Source: Rhodanobacteraceae bacterium (GTDB lineage: Bacteria > Acidobacteriota > Terriglobia > Terriglobales > Acidobacteriaceae). Taken from it: a stretch of 36,068 bases of DNA. The notes below the pieces were generated by a model. It was not told the DNA's origin. It did not search any database and saw nothing but the letters and a program-made list of their open reading frames with translations. Numbering within the stretch: position 1 is the first letter of the stretch; the number at the start of each line of letters is the position of its first letter. Positions 24,931 through 33,420 of the stretch are shown one piece after another. The stretch covers positions 1 through 36,068 of the forward strand of contig JANXWZ010000151.1 of NCBI GenBank assembly GCA_025350865.1. The letters run 5' to 3'. A program made the translations under genes and the position numbers.

Positions 24931-25470
24931 CTAAAAATCCGTGGTGGCTTTCGCCTTCCGCCACCATCCGCAGAACAGCCAGACCATCCCGCACAACACA
25001 GTTCCACCTACCGTATCGAGTACGACGTCCGAGAACACCCCCGTGCGGCTCGGGATGAAGGCCTGATGCAGCTCATCCAGACTTGCCACAAGAGCCGTCC
25101 CCGCCACGGCCCGCCAGAACGCCCCCCAGCGCCATCGTCCCAGAGTCAGCCCGTCACGCAGACCCAGCGTCAACAACCACGCACGAAGCAAGGTCAACGC
25201 CAACCCGCCATAGCCCGTAAAATGCCCCGACTTTCGCGCTAGATGATGCCCCCAGGCCCAGACCGTATCGTTGATATGCCCGAAGATCCGTTCAAAGATT
25301 GGCCGAATCCAGCCGCTCGTATTCTCGGATGAAAACGTATTGGTCGATTCGATCGCAATGACGATCAGCGCGACCACCACCGGCCACCAAACCCGTATGT
25401 TTCCCCGCCGCCCCGCCGAATAAAGGCGCAACTCAGCCACATCGGGCCGACGCAAATAAACTGACCGCAT
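24931..25470 (-). CDS. VanZ-like membrane protein
   Basis: 179 residues with about four hydrophobic spans. The VanZ-family pattern is present: ARKSGHFTGYGGLALTLLRAW (K..HF..Y..L) and SLDELHQAFIPSRTGVFSDVVLDTVGG (DE.HQ.f.p.R.g...D...n..G). VanZ of Enterococcus lowers teicoplanin binding; for the wide family the function is not settled, and an antibiotic role here would be a guess. The gene lies between two direct copies of an 84-nt repeat and has no operon partner. The N-terminus is rich in Arg, so the exact start is uncertain. Confidence 0.85.
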   Translation of the reverse strand: MRSVYLRRPDVAELRLYSAGRRGNIRVWWPVVVALIVIAIESTNTFSSENTSGWIRPIFERIFGHINDTVWAWGHHLARKSGHFTGYGGLALTLLRAWLLTLGLRDGLTLGRWRWGAFWRAVAGTALVASLDELHQAFIPSRTGVFSDVVLDTVGGTVLCGMVWLFCGWWRKAKATTDF

Positions 25471-25497
25471 CCCTATAACCTACCAGCCTCACCCGTC

Positions 25498-25530
25498 GTC
25501 ATTCTGGCGAAGCCCGAATCTCGGTATTTC
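25498..25530 (+). repeat. ATTCTGGC-GAA-GCCAGAAT hairpin module, copy A
   Basis: This copy has one stem mismatch (GCCCGAAT). It is flanked by GTC on the left and CTCGGTATTT on the right, as in copies B (28133) and C (29834). It lies 28 nt upstream of the VanZ start and runs directly into the 84-nt repeat. Confidence 0.6.
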
Positions 25531-25534
25531 GACC

Positions 25535-25618
25535 TTGCCGTTGCCTGTTCCAAGCTGACAGCTCGAAGCTGAGAAGCTCACAGCTCATAAATCATGCCGT
25601 GGCGTGTCTCACTCCGTG
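25535..25618 (+). repeat. 84-nt intergenic repeat with AGCT heptads, copy 2
   Basis: Same orientation and length as copy 1. AGCT cores are at 25553, 25560, 25567, 25575 and 25582 (steps 7, 7, 8, 7), and it ends CTCCGTG. It sits between the guaB stop and the VanZ start. Confidence 0.65.
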
Positions 25619-25632
25619 GTCGCCCTACGGCT

Positions 25633-27153
25633 CTACTCAACGTGATAGTTCGGAGCTTCGCGCGTAATCACGACGTCATGGACATGGCTCTCGCGCAACC
25701 CGGCATTCGAAATCCGGACGAACCTTGCATTCTTCTGCAAATCCCCAATCGTCGCGCATCCAAGGTATCCCATGCCCGACCTGAGGCCGCCAACGAGTTG
25801 ATACACCATCGCCTCCAGCGGTCCGCGATGCGGAACCCGGCCTTCGATGCCCTCCGGCACAAACTTCGCCAGACGGTTCTGCGTGGAACCCTCGCGCGCC
25901 GTCAGGTTGATCCGCTCCCCGCCCTCGCCCATGTCGTCCTTGCCCTGGAAGTAGCGCTCGCCCGAACCCTGCGCCATCGCACTCAGCGACCCCATACCGC
26001 GATACGCCTTGAACGACCGGCCCTGGTACAGAATCGTCTCTCCCGGGCTCTCGTCCACACCGGCAAACAGCGACCCCATCATGCAGACATTCGCCCCGGC
26101 AGCAATCGCCTTGGTCACATCGCCCGAGTACTTGATGCCGCCGTCCGCAATCACCGGAATCCCATGCTTGGACGCCGCCCGAGCCGCCTCGGATATCGCC
26201 GTAATCTGCGGCATGCCGGCGCCTGTCACCATGCGCGTCGTGCAGATCGATCCCGGCCCGATCCCAACCTTGATGGCGTCCGCACCCGCATCGATCAACG
26301 CCATCGCGCCATCGTAAGTCGCCACATTTCCAGCCAGCAGAGCCACGTTGGGAAACTTTGCTTTGCACTCCGCAACCGCTTCCAGCACACGCGACGAGTG
26401 CCCATGCGCCGAGTCAATTGCCAACGCATCCACCCGCATCTCGACCATCGCCGCAGCCCGTTCCAAAAAGTCACCGGTCGCGCCGATTGCCCCCGCAACG
26501 CGCAAACGCCCCTGCTCATCCTTCGACGCGTTCGGATACTTCAGCTTCTTCTGAATGTCCTTGACCGTGATGAGGCCCTTCAGCTCGTAGTCATCGTTGA
26601 CCACCAGCAGCTTCTCCACCCGGTGCTGATGCAGAATGTGCTCCGCTTCTTCCAGCGTCGTGCCCACCGGCACCGTAATCAGATTTGTCTTCGTCATCAC
26701 GGAATCGATCGACAGATCAGTTCGGGAAACAAAACGCAGATCGCGATTGGTCAAAATCCCAACCAGCTTCTTATTCTTCGTCACAGGAACGCCGGAGATC
26801 TTGAATCGCCGCATCATCTCCAACGCGGCCGCGATCGTCTCTTCCGGCGCAATCGTCACGGGATCAACGATCATCCCGCTTTCGCTGCGCTTCACCTTGT
26901 CGATCTCGCCGGCCTGGGCCTCAATGGACAGGTTGCGATGCACCACACCCATTCCACCCTGTTGCGCCATCGCTATAGCCAGCCGCGACTCGGTCACAGT
27001 GTCCATGGCCGCCGACATCAGCGGCGTGTTCAGCGAAATGGTCTTCGTCATCCAGGTCTGCGTACTCACCTGCGCCGGAACCACATCGCTGTAAGCAGGA
27101 ACGAGCAGTACATCATCAAACGTCAAAGCTTCGGGAATCGTCGTCATGTCCAT
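25633..27153 (-). CDS. guaB: IMP dehydrogenase
   Basis: 506 residues from the ATG at 27153 ([17 protein letters not shown]); the next ATG, two codons later, is an alternative. The longer open frame upstream is not homologous. IMP dehydrogenase oxidises IMP to XMP with NAD+, the committed step to GMP. The TIM-barrel start [12 protein letters not shown] is followed by two CBS domains (about residues 95-215; [14 protein letters not shown] and [14 protein letters not shown]). Then come [16 protein letters not shown], and the catalytic Cys loop [20 protein letters not shown], with [17 protein letters not shown] for phosphate binding and YRGMGSL / [12 protein letters not shown] on the flap. All key residues are present. 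It is divergent from the rimP operon. Confidence 0.97.
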   Translation of the reverse strand: MDMTTIPEALTFDDVLLVPAYSDVVPAQVSTQTWMTKTISLNTPLMSAAMDTVTESRLAIAMAQQGGMGVVHRNLSIEAQAGEIDKVKRSESGMIVDPVTIAPEETIAAALEMMRRFKISGVPVTKNKKLVGILTNRDLRFVSRTDLSIDSVMTKTNLITVPVGTTLEEAEHILHQHRVEKLLVVNDDYELKGLITVKDIQKKLKYPNASKDEQGRLRVAGAIGATGDFLERAAAMVEMRVDALAIDSAHGHSSRVLEAVAECKAKFPNVALLAGNVATYDGAMALIDAGADAIKVGIGPGSICTTRMVTGAGMPQITAISEAARAASKHGIPVIADGGIKYSGDVTKAIAAGANVCMMGSLFAGVDESPGETILYQGRSFKAYRGMGSLSAMAQGSGERYFQGKDDMGEGGERINLTAREGSTQNRLAKFVPEGIEGRVPHRGPLEAMVYQLVGGLRSGMGYLGCATIGDLQKNARFVRISNAGLRESHVHDVVITREAPNYHVE

Positions 27154-27168
27154 AGGGTTAATCTGTTG

Positions 27169-27198
27169 ATTGTAGACCTCCCTTAACCAGTGCGCCAA
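27169..27198 (-). promoter_or_regulatory. candidate sigma-70-type promoter of guaB
   Basis: On the minus strand, TTGGCG (27193-27198) and TACAAT (27169-27174) are separated by 18 nt. Transcription would start only about 8-10 nt before the ATG at 27153, which would fit the lack of a Shine-Dalgarno. Confidence 0.4.
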
Positions 27199-27346
27199 CA
27201 GCGTCAACCAGCCAGTGGCCATCGATTCTTCCAGAATTGACATCCGGCGCAGTTCTAGCCACATCCGCACCGCTTGCGCCGCCCTCCACCTGACCCGTCT
27301 CGGAGACGCGACCTCTGCGCGGCCTTCCGCGTCTTTCGCTCCCATT

Positions 27347-27375
27347 TTGAATCCACTCAGCTACGGGTGTATTAT
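27347..27375 (+). promoter_or_regulatory. candidate sigma-70-type promoter of the rimP-nusA-infB operon
   Basis: TTGAAT (27347-27352), 17-nt spacer, TATTAT (27370-27375). The predicted start near 27382 gives a leader of about 120 nt before rimP. The stretch 27199-27346 between this and the guaB promoter shows nothing else I recognise. Confidence 0.5.
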
Positions 27376-27503
27376 CGGGGAGCAGACAAAGTTGTTCCGT
27401 CGTTTGCAGCTCCCGTGGTCGCACCGGGTCCGTAGCACAGATCGGCGGAGGCAATGAGTGGGCGATAAGCCCACTTTTTATTTGCGCTCAAGGTTTTCCG
27501 ATT
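27376..27503 (+). promoter_or_regulatory. structured leader of the rimP operon
   Basis: It contains an early stem, GGGAGC (27378-27383) with GCTCCC (27409-27414), and then the intrinsic terminator at 27457-27483, which ends about 20 nt before the rimP ATG. A terminator between promoter and first gene implies read-through control. Leader attenuation of rimP-nusA operons, with NusA as the sensor, is known in other bacteria; for this sequence it is an inference. Confidence 0.5.
27457..27483 (+). terminator. intrinsic terminator/attenuator ahead of rimP
   Basis: AGTGGGC-GATAA-GCCCACT is a perfect 7-bp stem followed by TTTTATTT. It lies between the operon promoter and the rimP ATG at 27504. Confidence 0.7.
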
Positions 27504-28118
27504 ATGGCCCTCCAGATCGATCAAATTCGAGCAATTGCGGACCGCGTCGCGGCCTCCCACCACCTTGAAGTGGTCGATCTCGAATTCTCCGGCGGAGCAA
27601 AACACCGCACCCTCCGGGTCTTCATCGAGAAGGACCCCGAGACTCGCGCCAAGCTCGTCGAACTGGCAAAAGCTGCCGAGGCGGGCGATCCGCTCGACCC
27701 CTTGGAGCATATCCCGGATCTGCCCAGCGGCGTGCCGGCCGAGCTACTCTCCGGCGTTACGCATGACGACTGCACCGCCTTTACGCACGACTTCGGCACT
27801 TTGTTAGACGTTGAAGACCTTGTTCCCGGAGCCGAATACACACTGGAAGTGTCGTCGCCTGGCCTCGAACGCAAACTCTCGAAATCAGCCGACTTCGCCA
27901 GATTCACCGGTGCCCTGGTCAAGCTCCAGACTTTCACCGCAGTCAACTTGAACCGGCACTTTCAGGGTCGTTTGACGAGTTTCGCTGACAACACCCTGAC
28001 ACTCGACCTCGCGGCCGTCAAACAAAAGGGCAAGCCGAAAAAGGTCGCCGCCACCGAAACTACGATCGACATCCCTCTGGCCAACGTCGAAAAGGCCAAT
28101 CTCATCCCCGAAATCTAG
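27504..28118 (+). CDS. rimP: ribosome maturation factor RimP
   Basis: 204 residues. RimP binds free 30S subunits and aids assembly of the 3' domain. Family marks are the N-terminal domain with VVDLEFSGGAKHRTLRVFIEK, the HDDCTAFTHDFGTLLDVEDL segment (the C..v.r.l...Ld.ed motif), and YTLEVSSPGLERKL (the nearly invariant LEVSSPGLDRPL-type motif). The C-terminal SH3-like part is FQGRLTSFADNTLTLDL. The protein is about 50 residues longer than the common form because of an insertion around residues 50-75 (ETRAKLVELAKAAEAGDPLD). It is the first gene of the rimP-nusA-infB operon. Confidence 0.95.
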   Translation: MALQIDQIRAIADRVAASHHLEVVDLEFSGGAKHRTLRVFIEKDPETRAKLVELAKAAEAGDPLDPLEHIPDLPSGVPAELLSGVTHDDCTAFTHDFGTLLDVEDLVPGAEYTLEVSSPGLERKLSKSADFARFTGALVKLQTFTAVNLNRHFQGRLTSFADNTLTLDLAAVKQKGKPKKVAATETTIDIPLANVEKANLIPEI

Positions 28119-28132
28119 CTCAAACCAAGGTC

Positions 28133-28165
28133 GTCATTTTGACACAGCCAGAATCTCAGTATTTT
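28133..28165 (+). repeat. ATTCTGGC-GAA-GCCAGAAT hairpin module, copy B
   Basis: A diverged copy: the left arm is ATTTTGAC, the right arm GCCAGAAT is intact, followed by CTCAGTATTT as in copy C. It starts 15 nt after the rimP stop and therefore lies inside the operon mRNA. It is followed by TGCCGTT and the heptad tract. Confidence 0.55.
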
Positions 28166-28171
28166 GCCGTT

Positions 28172-28206
28172 ACTACCAACTAACCACTACCCACTAGGAA
28201 CTAAAA
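28172..28206 (+). repeat. ACT-heptad tract holding the nusA ribosome-binding site
   Basis: Five 7-nt units, each starting ACTA, begin at 28172, 28179, 28186, 28193 and 28200. The fourth unit contains AGGA (28196-28199), 9 nt before the nusA ATG, so the repeat supplies the Shine-Dalgarno. Confidence 0.55.
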
Positions 28207-28208
28207 CA

Positions 28209-29795
28209 ATGGCAAGCCCACTCTACCAATCCATCGAAGCACTCAGCCGTGAAAAGGGCATCGAGCCCGAGATCGTTGTCTCGGCCATCGAAGACGCAAT
28301 CGCTCTCGCCACGCGCAAGTACTACAAAACGCAGGAAAACATGCGTGCCGAGATGGATAAGGAAACCGGCGAAATCCGCGCCTACGTCTTCAAAACCGTG
28401 GTCGAGACCCCTGAACTCATCGTCGACGAGACGAACGAATTGACCCTCGATGCCGCCCGCGAGCTCGCACCGGAAGTCGAAGTCGGCGGCGAACTCCGCT
28501 TCTACAAGGACACCTCGCCGCTCGGACGCATCGCCGCCCAGATGGCCAAGCAGGTCATCTTCCAGAAGGTCCGCGAAGCAGAGCGCGACACCGTGTTCAA
28601 CGAGTACAACCATCGCGCCGGCGAGGTTATCAACGCCGTCGTCAAGCGTCTCGAGCCCATGGACGTCATCTTCGACCTCGGCAAGGCTGAAGCCCGCATG
28701 CCCAAGCGCGAGCAGTCCCGGCTGGAGCAGTTCGCTGTCGGCGAGCGCGTCCGCGTCGTGCTACTGCGCGTCGACCGCGCTGCCAAGGGTCCGCAGGTCA
28801 TCGTCTCGCGCGCTGCCCCGGCGCTGGTCCAGAGCCTCTTCCAGTCCGAAGTCCCGGAAATCTATGACGGCACGGTCAGCATCCGTGCCATCGCCCGTGA
28901 GGCGGGTGAACGTACCAAGATCGCCGTCATGTCGCGCGACAAGGACGTTGACCCGGTCGGCGCCTGCGTCGGCATGAAGGGCATGCGCGTCCAGTCCATC
29001 ATCCGCGAGCTGCGCGGCGAGAAGATCGACATCATCGAGTTCTCGGAAGAGATCACGACCTTCGCCGAGAAGGCGCTGCAGCCTGCCAAGGTCTCCCGCG
29101 TCTCCATCACCGACCTCGACGACAAGCAGATCGAAGTGATCGTCGACGATACCCAGCTTTCGCTCGCCATCGGCAAAAAGGGCCAGAACGTTCGCCTCGC
29201 CGCCAAGCTGCTGAACTGGAAGATCGACATCAAGAGCGAAGAGGAGAAGCGTCAGGAGGTCGAGCAGCAGATGCAGGCCATGTCCGGCGGTCCATCCACC
29301 CCGATCGAAATGGTCACAGAGCTCGGCGAGACGATCCTCGAGAAGCTCATCGCTGCCGGCATCACAACCGTAGAAGCCGTCGCCGATATGACTGCGGAAG
29401 AACTTGCCGAAGTCCCCGGCATCGGCGAGAAGACGATCGAAAAAATCTCGGTCGCGGTTCGTCATTACTTCGGGCAGTACGAAGAAGGCGAAGTCCGCCC
29501 CGAAGCCCCAGCCACCCCAACCGAAATTCCGGAGACCTCCTCCATGACTCCAACTCCAGAAGCAATCCTCGCAGCTGAAGGCGCAGCCGGTGAGACCCTG
29601 CAAGAGGTCGACACCGTCTCCAGCGAAGACATCGCCGAGTTTGAAGCGGCACTCTCCTCCTCCGACGCGAACGATGACGCTGATCGCCGCGAAGAAGCCA
29701 TCGAACTCGACAACGACACCATCGACACCCTGGTAGACGAGAGTCAGGAAGTCTCCGACGAAACCATTGAACAGGACGGCCACGACCGTGGCTAG
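28209..29795 (+). CDS. nusA: transcription termination/antitermination factor NusA
   Basis: 528 residues from the ATG at 28209 (MASPLYQSIEALSREKGI). NusA binds RNA polymerase and nascent RNA and controls pausing, termination and antitermination. Domains in order: N-terminal RNAP-binding domain (1-130; VVSAIEDAIALATRKYY), S1 (about 135-200; GEVINAVVKRLEPMDVIFDLG), KH1 (VDPVGACVGMKGMRVQSIIREL), KH2 (VIVDDTQLSLAIGKKGQNVRLAAKL), and a helix-hairpin-helix unit (ITTVEAVADMTAEELAEVPGIGEKTIEKI). It ends in an acidic tail of about 90 residues rich in Glu, Asp, Ser and Thr. Upstream is rimP, downstream infB; the ylxR and L7Ae-like genes often found between nusA and infB are missing. Confidence 0.97.
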   Translation: MASPLYQSIEALSREKGIEPEIVVSAIEDAIALATRKYYKTQENMRAEMDKETGEIRAYVFKTVVETPELIVDETNELTLDAARELAPEVEVGGELRFYKDTSPLGRIAAQMAKQVIFQKVREAERDTVFNEYNHRAGEVINAVVKRLEPMDVIFDLGKAEARMPKREQSRLEQFAVGERVRVVLLRVDRAAKGPQVIVSRAAPALVQSLFQSEVPEIYDGTVSIRAIAREAGERTKIAVMSRDKDVDPVGACVGMKGMRVQSIIRELRGEKIDIIEFSEEITTFAEKALQPAKVSRVSITDLDDKQIEVIVDDTQLSLAIGKKGQNVRLAAKLLNWKIDIKSEEEKRQEVEQQMQAMSGGPSTPIEMVTELGETILEKLIAAGITTVEAVADMTAEELAEVPGIGEKTIEKISVAVRHYFGQYEEGEVRPEAPATPTEIPETSSMTPTPEAILAAEGAAGETLQEVDTVSSEDIAEFEAALSSSDANDDADRREEAIELDNDTIDTLVDESQEVSDETIEQDGHDRG

Positions 29796-29833
29796 GGCTG
29801 GTATCACACCCCCTAGCCACACTAGAGACCGCC

Positions 29834-29866
29834 GTCATTCTGGCGAAGCCAGAATCTCAGTATTTG
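29834..29866 (+). repeat. ATTCTGGC-GAA-GCCAGAAT hairpin module, copy C
   Basis: This copy is perfect: 8-bp stem ATTCTGGC / GCCAGAAT with loop GAA, followed by CTCAGTATTT. It lies 38 nt after the nusA stop, in the 230-nt gap before infB. The rest of that gap (29867-30025) is relatively AT-rich and holds no gene. Confidence 0.65.
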
Positions 29867-30025
29867 CACTTCGTACCACCCACAAGCTTGAGGCCCAAAA
29901 CCCGAATCGTCGTTTTTACTGCGATTACATCAATTTCAGCCATAATAAGGACAACAACACTTCCACTTCGAACGAGGCTCGTATGACCAGCTGAGCGGCT
30001 TGAGGGAAGGAAGACAAAGGGACGG

Positions 30026-33000
30026 ATGAACAAAGTTAGAATCAACGATCTGGCACGCGAACTGGAAGTCAAGAGCAGGCCCATCCTCGATGCGCTCGAG
30101 GCCATCGGCGTCTCTGGCAAGACCCATTCCAGTTCCATCGACGAAGACCAGGCAGACCGGGTCCGCGCGTACTTCCGCGGCGATCGCAGCGGAACGACAC
30201 CCAAAGCGGCTACAGAGTCCCGCCCCAAAATCGACCTCTCCGGTGCTTCCAAGCCCGGCGATGCCATGCGCGCCATCATGGAGCGCAAGCAAGCCGAGGC
30301 CGGCAACCGGCCTGGCAGTCAGCCCGTTCCAGCTCGTCCCGTGACGGTGGTACCGCCCGCCCGTCCCGCGTTCGTCGCGACGGCCCGTCCCGTGGTCGCC
30401 ACACCGGCAGTCGTTGCAACCAGCCGCCCGGCGGTTGCTGCGCCTGCTGTAACACCTGCGCCAGTCGCCGCGCCGCCCGCACCCGTGCAGGCTGCGCCTG
30501 CTGTCGCCGCGCCCACCGCACCGGCCGTCCCTGCGCCGCGCCGCATCGTACCGCTGCCGAATCAGGGTGCCCGCATCGTTGCTCCGCCGCCGACACCCGC
30601 CATCGCGGGTCGTCCGCTCAGCGGAGCTGTGGTCGCGCGACCACCGGTCGTCGTAGCTCCGGCCAATCCCGCCGTCCTCACCCGGCCTGCGGTTACGACG
30701 CCTGTCGTCGTCGCTGCGCCGCCGCGTCCCGCCGCACCGGTTGCACCCGTGGCAGTCGCGCCGCCTGTCGCACCGCCGCCCCCTGTCGTAGTCGCGCCGG
30801 AGCCCGAAGTCGAAGTCCCGGTCATTGAGGTGCCCGTTGTGCCCGTGGTCCCGGCCCGTCGCGTCATCATGCCGCAGACCGGCCCACGCCCCATCTACAC
30901 AGCGCCGCCGCCGGTTCCCGGAGCACCGCCCCGCGGTCGCCCCATCTTCGAGCGTCCGCGTCCCGGCTCCACAGGTAGCGGCCCCGGTGGCTATCAAGGT
31001 GGACCCGCAGGTTCGCGGCCTCCCATGGGTTCGTCCGCTCCTGGCGCTCGCCGCCCCATGCACCCCACTCGGCCCGGCTTCCCTGGAGGCCCTTCCGGCC
31101 CTGGCGGAGCGCCTCGCCCCGGCTTCACCCCCGGCGCACGTCCGGGCTTCCCTGCCCGTCCCGGCTTCGGAGCACGGCCCGGCGGAGCACCCGGCTCCAC
31201 CCCTGATACCGCAGGAGCGCCACCCGCCGGTATGCGTCCCGCGCGCCCCGGCCAGCGCCGTGGCGGTCAGCGTTACGAGAAGGTGAAGGAAGGCCCGATG
31301 AAGGGCTTCCAGCCGCCACCGCGTTACGGCGGCATGCAGTTCTCGCGCGAGCCCCTGCCCATCACCAAGTCCATCACCGTTACCGAAGGTATCTCGGTCA
31401 AGGATCTGGCAGAAAAGCTCGATGTTCGCGGTAAGGATCTCATCGCAGTCCTGCTGATGAAGGGCGTTCTAGTGACTGTCAACCAGTCGCTCGAGGGCGA
31501 ACTGGTAAAGGACGTATCCCGCCAGTTCGGAGCCGACGCCACCGTCATTTCGGTCGAAGAGCAGCTTGAAAACGAGGCCATCGAAGGCTTCCTCGAAGAC
31601 ACCAGCGGCATGGTCGAGGTCGTCCGCTCGCCGGTCGTCACGGTCATGGGCCACGTCGACCACGGTAAGACCTCGCTGCTCGACGCCATTCGCTCCACTG
31701 ACGTTGCAGGCGGAGAAGCCGGCGGCATCACGCAGCACATCGGCGCCTACAAGGTCAAGATCACCAAGCCCGATTCGCCCGCATTCGGTCGCGAGATCGT
31801 ATTCCTCGATACCCCGGGTCACGAGGCCTTCACCCGCATGCGTGCACGCGGAGCCAAGGTTACCGACATCGTCGTCATCGTCGTTGCAGCCGACGACGGA
31901 GTGATGCCCCAGACCATTGAGGCCATCGATCACGCGCGCGCCGCCAAGGTGCCGATCATCGTCGCCGTCAACAAGATCGACAAGCCGGAAGCCAACGCCC
32001 AGCGCGTCATTATGCAGCTCGCCTCGCGCGGCCTGCAGCCGACCAGCATGGGAGGCGACACCGAGTTCGTTGAAGTCTCCGCCAAGAAGCGTCTCAACCT
32101 CGACGCTCTCGAAGAGATGATCTGTCTCGTCGCCGACGTCAACGAGCAGAAGGCTCAGCCCGAGCGTCCTGCGGTCGGAACCGTCATCGAAGCCAAGCTG
32201 GATCGCGGCCGCGGTGCCGTGGCCTCGATCCTCGTCCAGAACGGAACCCTGAAGACTGGCGACAGCTACATCGTCGGAAACACCTTCGGCAAGATCCGCG
32301 CCATGTTCGACGATCGCGGTCGTCCCATCTCCTCGGCAGGCCCGTCGACGCCGGTCGAAATCCTCGGTCTGGAAGGTATGCCGGATGCCGGCGATACCTT
32401 CCTGGTCATGACTGACCGCGACCGTGCCAAGGAAATTTCTCGCTACCGCACCATGAAGGATCGTGAGGCGCAGCTTGCCAAGAGCTCCCGTGTCTCGCTC
32501 GAAGGCCTGGCCGAGCAGATCAAGATGGCGGGCGTCAAGGACCTCAACATCATCGTCAAGGGCGACGTGCAGGGCTCGGTCGAGGTTATTGCCGAAGACC
32601 TCGCCCACATGTCCACCGAGAAGGTTCGGGTCCGCGTGCTGCACTCCGGTGTCGGCGCCATCACCGAGTCCGACGTGCTGCTCGCGTCTGCCTCGAACGC
32701 CGTCATCATCGGCTTCAACGTCCGTCCGGATCTCCGGTCGGCCGAAGTCGCCGCTCGCGAAAACGTCGAGATTCGTCTCCACTCGATCATCTACGAACTC
32801 CGTACCGAGATCGAAAAGGCCATGTACGGCTTGCTCGATCCCGTCTTCAAGGAAAACTACGCCGGTCGCGCCGAAATCCTGCAGGTCTTCAAGATCACCA
32901 AGGTCGGCCAGATCGCCGGCTGCCGTGTCACCGACGGGACGATCAAGCGCAACGCGCAGGCTCGCCTGATGCGGGACGGCGTCGAAGTCTGGAAGGGCAA

Positions 33001-33247
33001 GATCTCGTCGCTCAAACGCATGAAGGACGACGTATCGGAAGTCCGCGAAGGCGTCGAGTGCGGTATCGATCTCGCTGGCTGGAAGGACATGCGTTCCGGC
33101 GACGTCATCGAGACCTACACCACCGAGCAGCTCGAGGCCAACCTCGGCCAGAACGCCGCGGTCCTCCGCAAGGAAGCCAAGGCCGAGAAGGATCGCGCCG
33201 AAGCCGCCGCTGCAGCCGAACCACCAGCCGACGCTGCCAGCGCCTAA
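30026..33247 (+). CDS. infB: translation initiation factor IF-2
   Basis: 1073 residues. IF-2 is the GTPase that brings initiator tRNA to the 30S subunit and promotes subunit joining. The ATG at 30026 follows GGGA closely. Residues 1-50 are an IF2_N helix bundle ([20 protein letters not shown]). Residues 95-420 are a Pro/Ala/Val- and then Pro/Gly/Arg-rich disordered linker, at the long end for the family. A second IF2_N-type unit ([20 protein letters not shown]) is at about 450. The G domain begins near 540 with GHVDHGKT (G1), then DTPGHEAF (G3), NKID (G4) and SAKKRLN (G5). Domains II-IV end with [21 protein letters not shown]. It is last in the rimP-nusA-infB operon and is followed by a strong terminator. 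Confidence 0.97.
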   Translation: MNKVRINDLARELEVKSRPILDALEAIGVSGKTHSSSIDEDQADRVRAYFRGDRSGTTPKAATESRPKIDLSGASKPGDAMRAIMERKQAEAGNRPGSQPVPARPVTVVPPARPAFVATARPVVATPAVVATSRPAVAAPAVTPAPVAAPPAPVQAAPAVAAPTAPAVPAPRRIVPLPNQGARIVAPPPTPAIAGRPLSGAVVARPPVVVAPANPAVLTRPAVTTPVVVAAPPRPAAPVAPVAVAPPVAPPPPVVVAPEPEVEVPVIEVPVVPVVPARRVIMPQTGPRPIYTAPPPVPGAPPRGRPIFERPRPGSTGSGPGGYQGGPAGSRPPMGSSAPGARRPMHPTRPGFPGGPSGPGGAPRPGFTPGARPGFPARPGFGARPGGAPGSTPDTAGAPPAGMRPARPGQRRGGQRYEKVKEGPMKGFQPPPRYGGMQFSREPLPITKSITVTEGISVKDLAEKLDVRGKDLIAVLLMKGVLVTVNQSLEGELVKDVSRQFGADATVISVEEQLENEAIEGFLEDTSGMVEVVRSPVVTVMGHVDHGKTSLLDAIRSTDVAGGEAGGITQHIGAYKVKITKPDSPAFGREIVFLDTPGHEAFTRMRARGAKVTDIVVIVVAADDGVMPQTIEAIDHARAAKVPIIVAVNKIDKPEANAQRVIMQLASRGLQPTSMGGDTEFVEVSAKKRLNLDALEEMICLVADVNEQKAQPERPAVGTVIEAKLDRGRGAVASILVQNGTLKTGDSYIVGNTFGKIRAMFDDRGRPISSAGPSTPVEILGLEGMPDAGDTFLVMTDRDRAKEISRYRTMKDREAQLAKSSRVSLEGLAEQIKMAGVKDLNIIVKGDVQGSVEVIAEDLAHMSTEKVRVRVLHSGVGAITESDVLLASASNAVIIGFNVRPDLRSAEVAARENVEIRLHSIIYELRTEIEKAMYGLLDPVFKENYAGRAEILQVFKITKVGQIAGCRVTDGTIKRNAQARLMRDGVEVWKGKISSLKRMKDDVSEVREGVECGIDLAGWKDMRSGDVIETYTTEQLEANLGQNAAVLRKEAKAEKDRAEAAAAAEPPADAASA

Positions 33248-33263
33248 CCCAATCGCACCCACC

Positions 33264-33302
33264 AAACACCGAAGCCGGGAGAAATCCCGGCTTTGGTGTT
33301 TT
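33264..33302 (+). terminator. intrinsic terminator after infB
   Basis: AACACC.AAGCCGGGA pairs with TCCCGGCTT.GGTGTT around a GAAA loop (33281-33284), about 15 bp with one mismatch, and ends in TTTT. It starts 17 nt past the infB stop and closes the rimP operon. Confidence 0.8.
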
Positions 33303-33420
33303 GGTCAACAACCTGTGGCCAGATACCGCGTAACCCGCTGCCTCTCCCCCACTTGTGGCAGTGAACCCATCGCGCTTTCGGCGTAAACTAGAGCTCGGAA
33401 TCACTTCCCCGAGGAGCTTC

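Noticed and set aside
29767..29994. 75-codon frame between nusA and infB, a possible ylxR
   Set aside because: It overlaps the nusA end and hairpin copy C, and shows none of the YlxR motifs.
31469..33265. 598-codon open frame antisense to infB
   Set aside because: It lies fully opposite infB, whose domains are all recognisable. High GC with few stops in the mirror frame produces such frames; the Asp/Val/Gly-rich translation has no domain.
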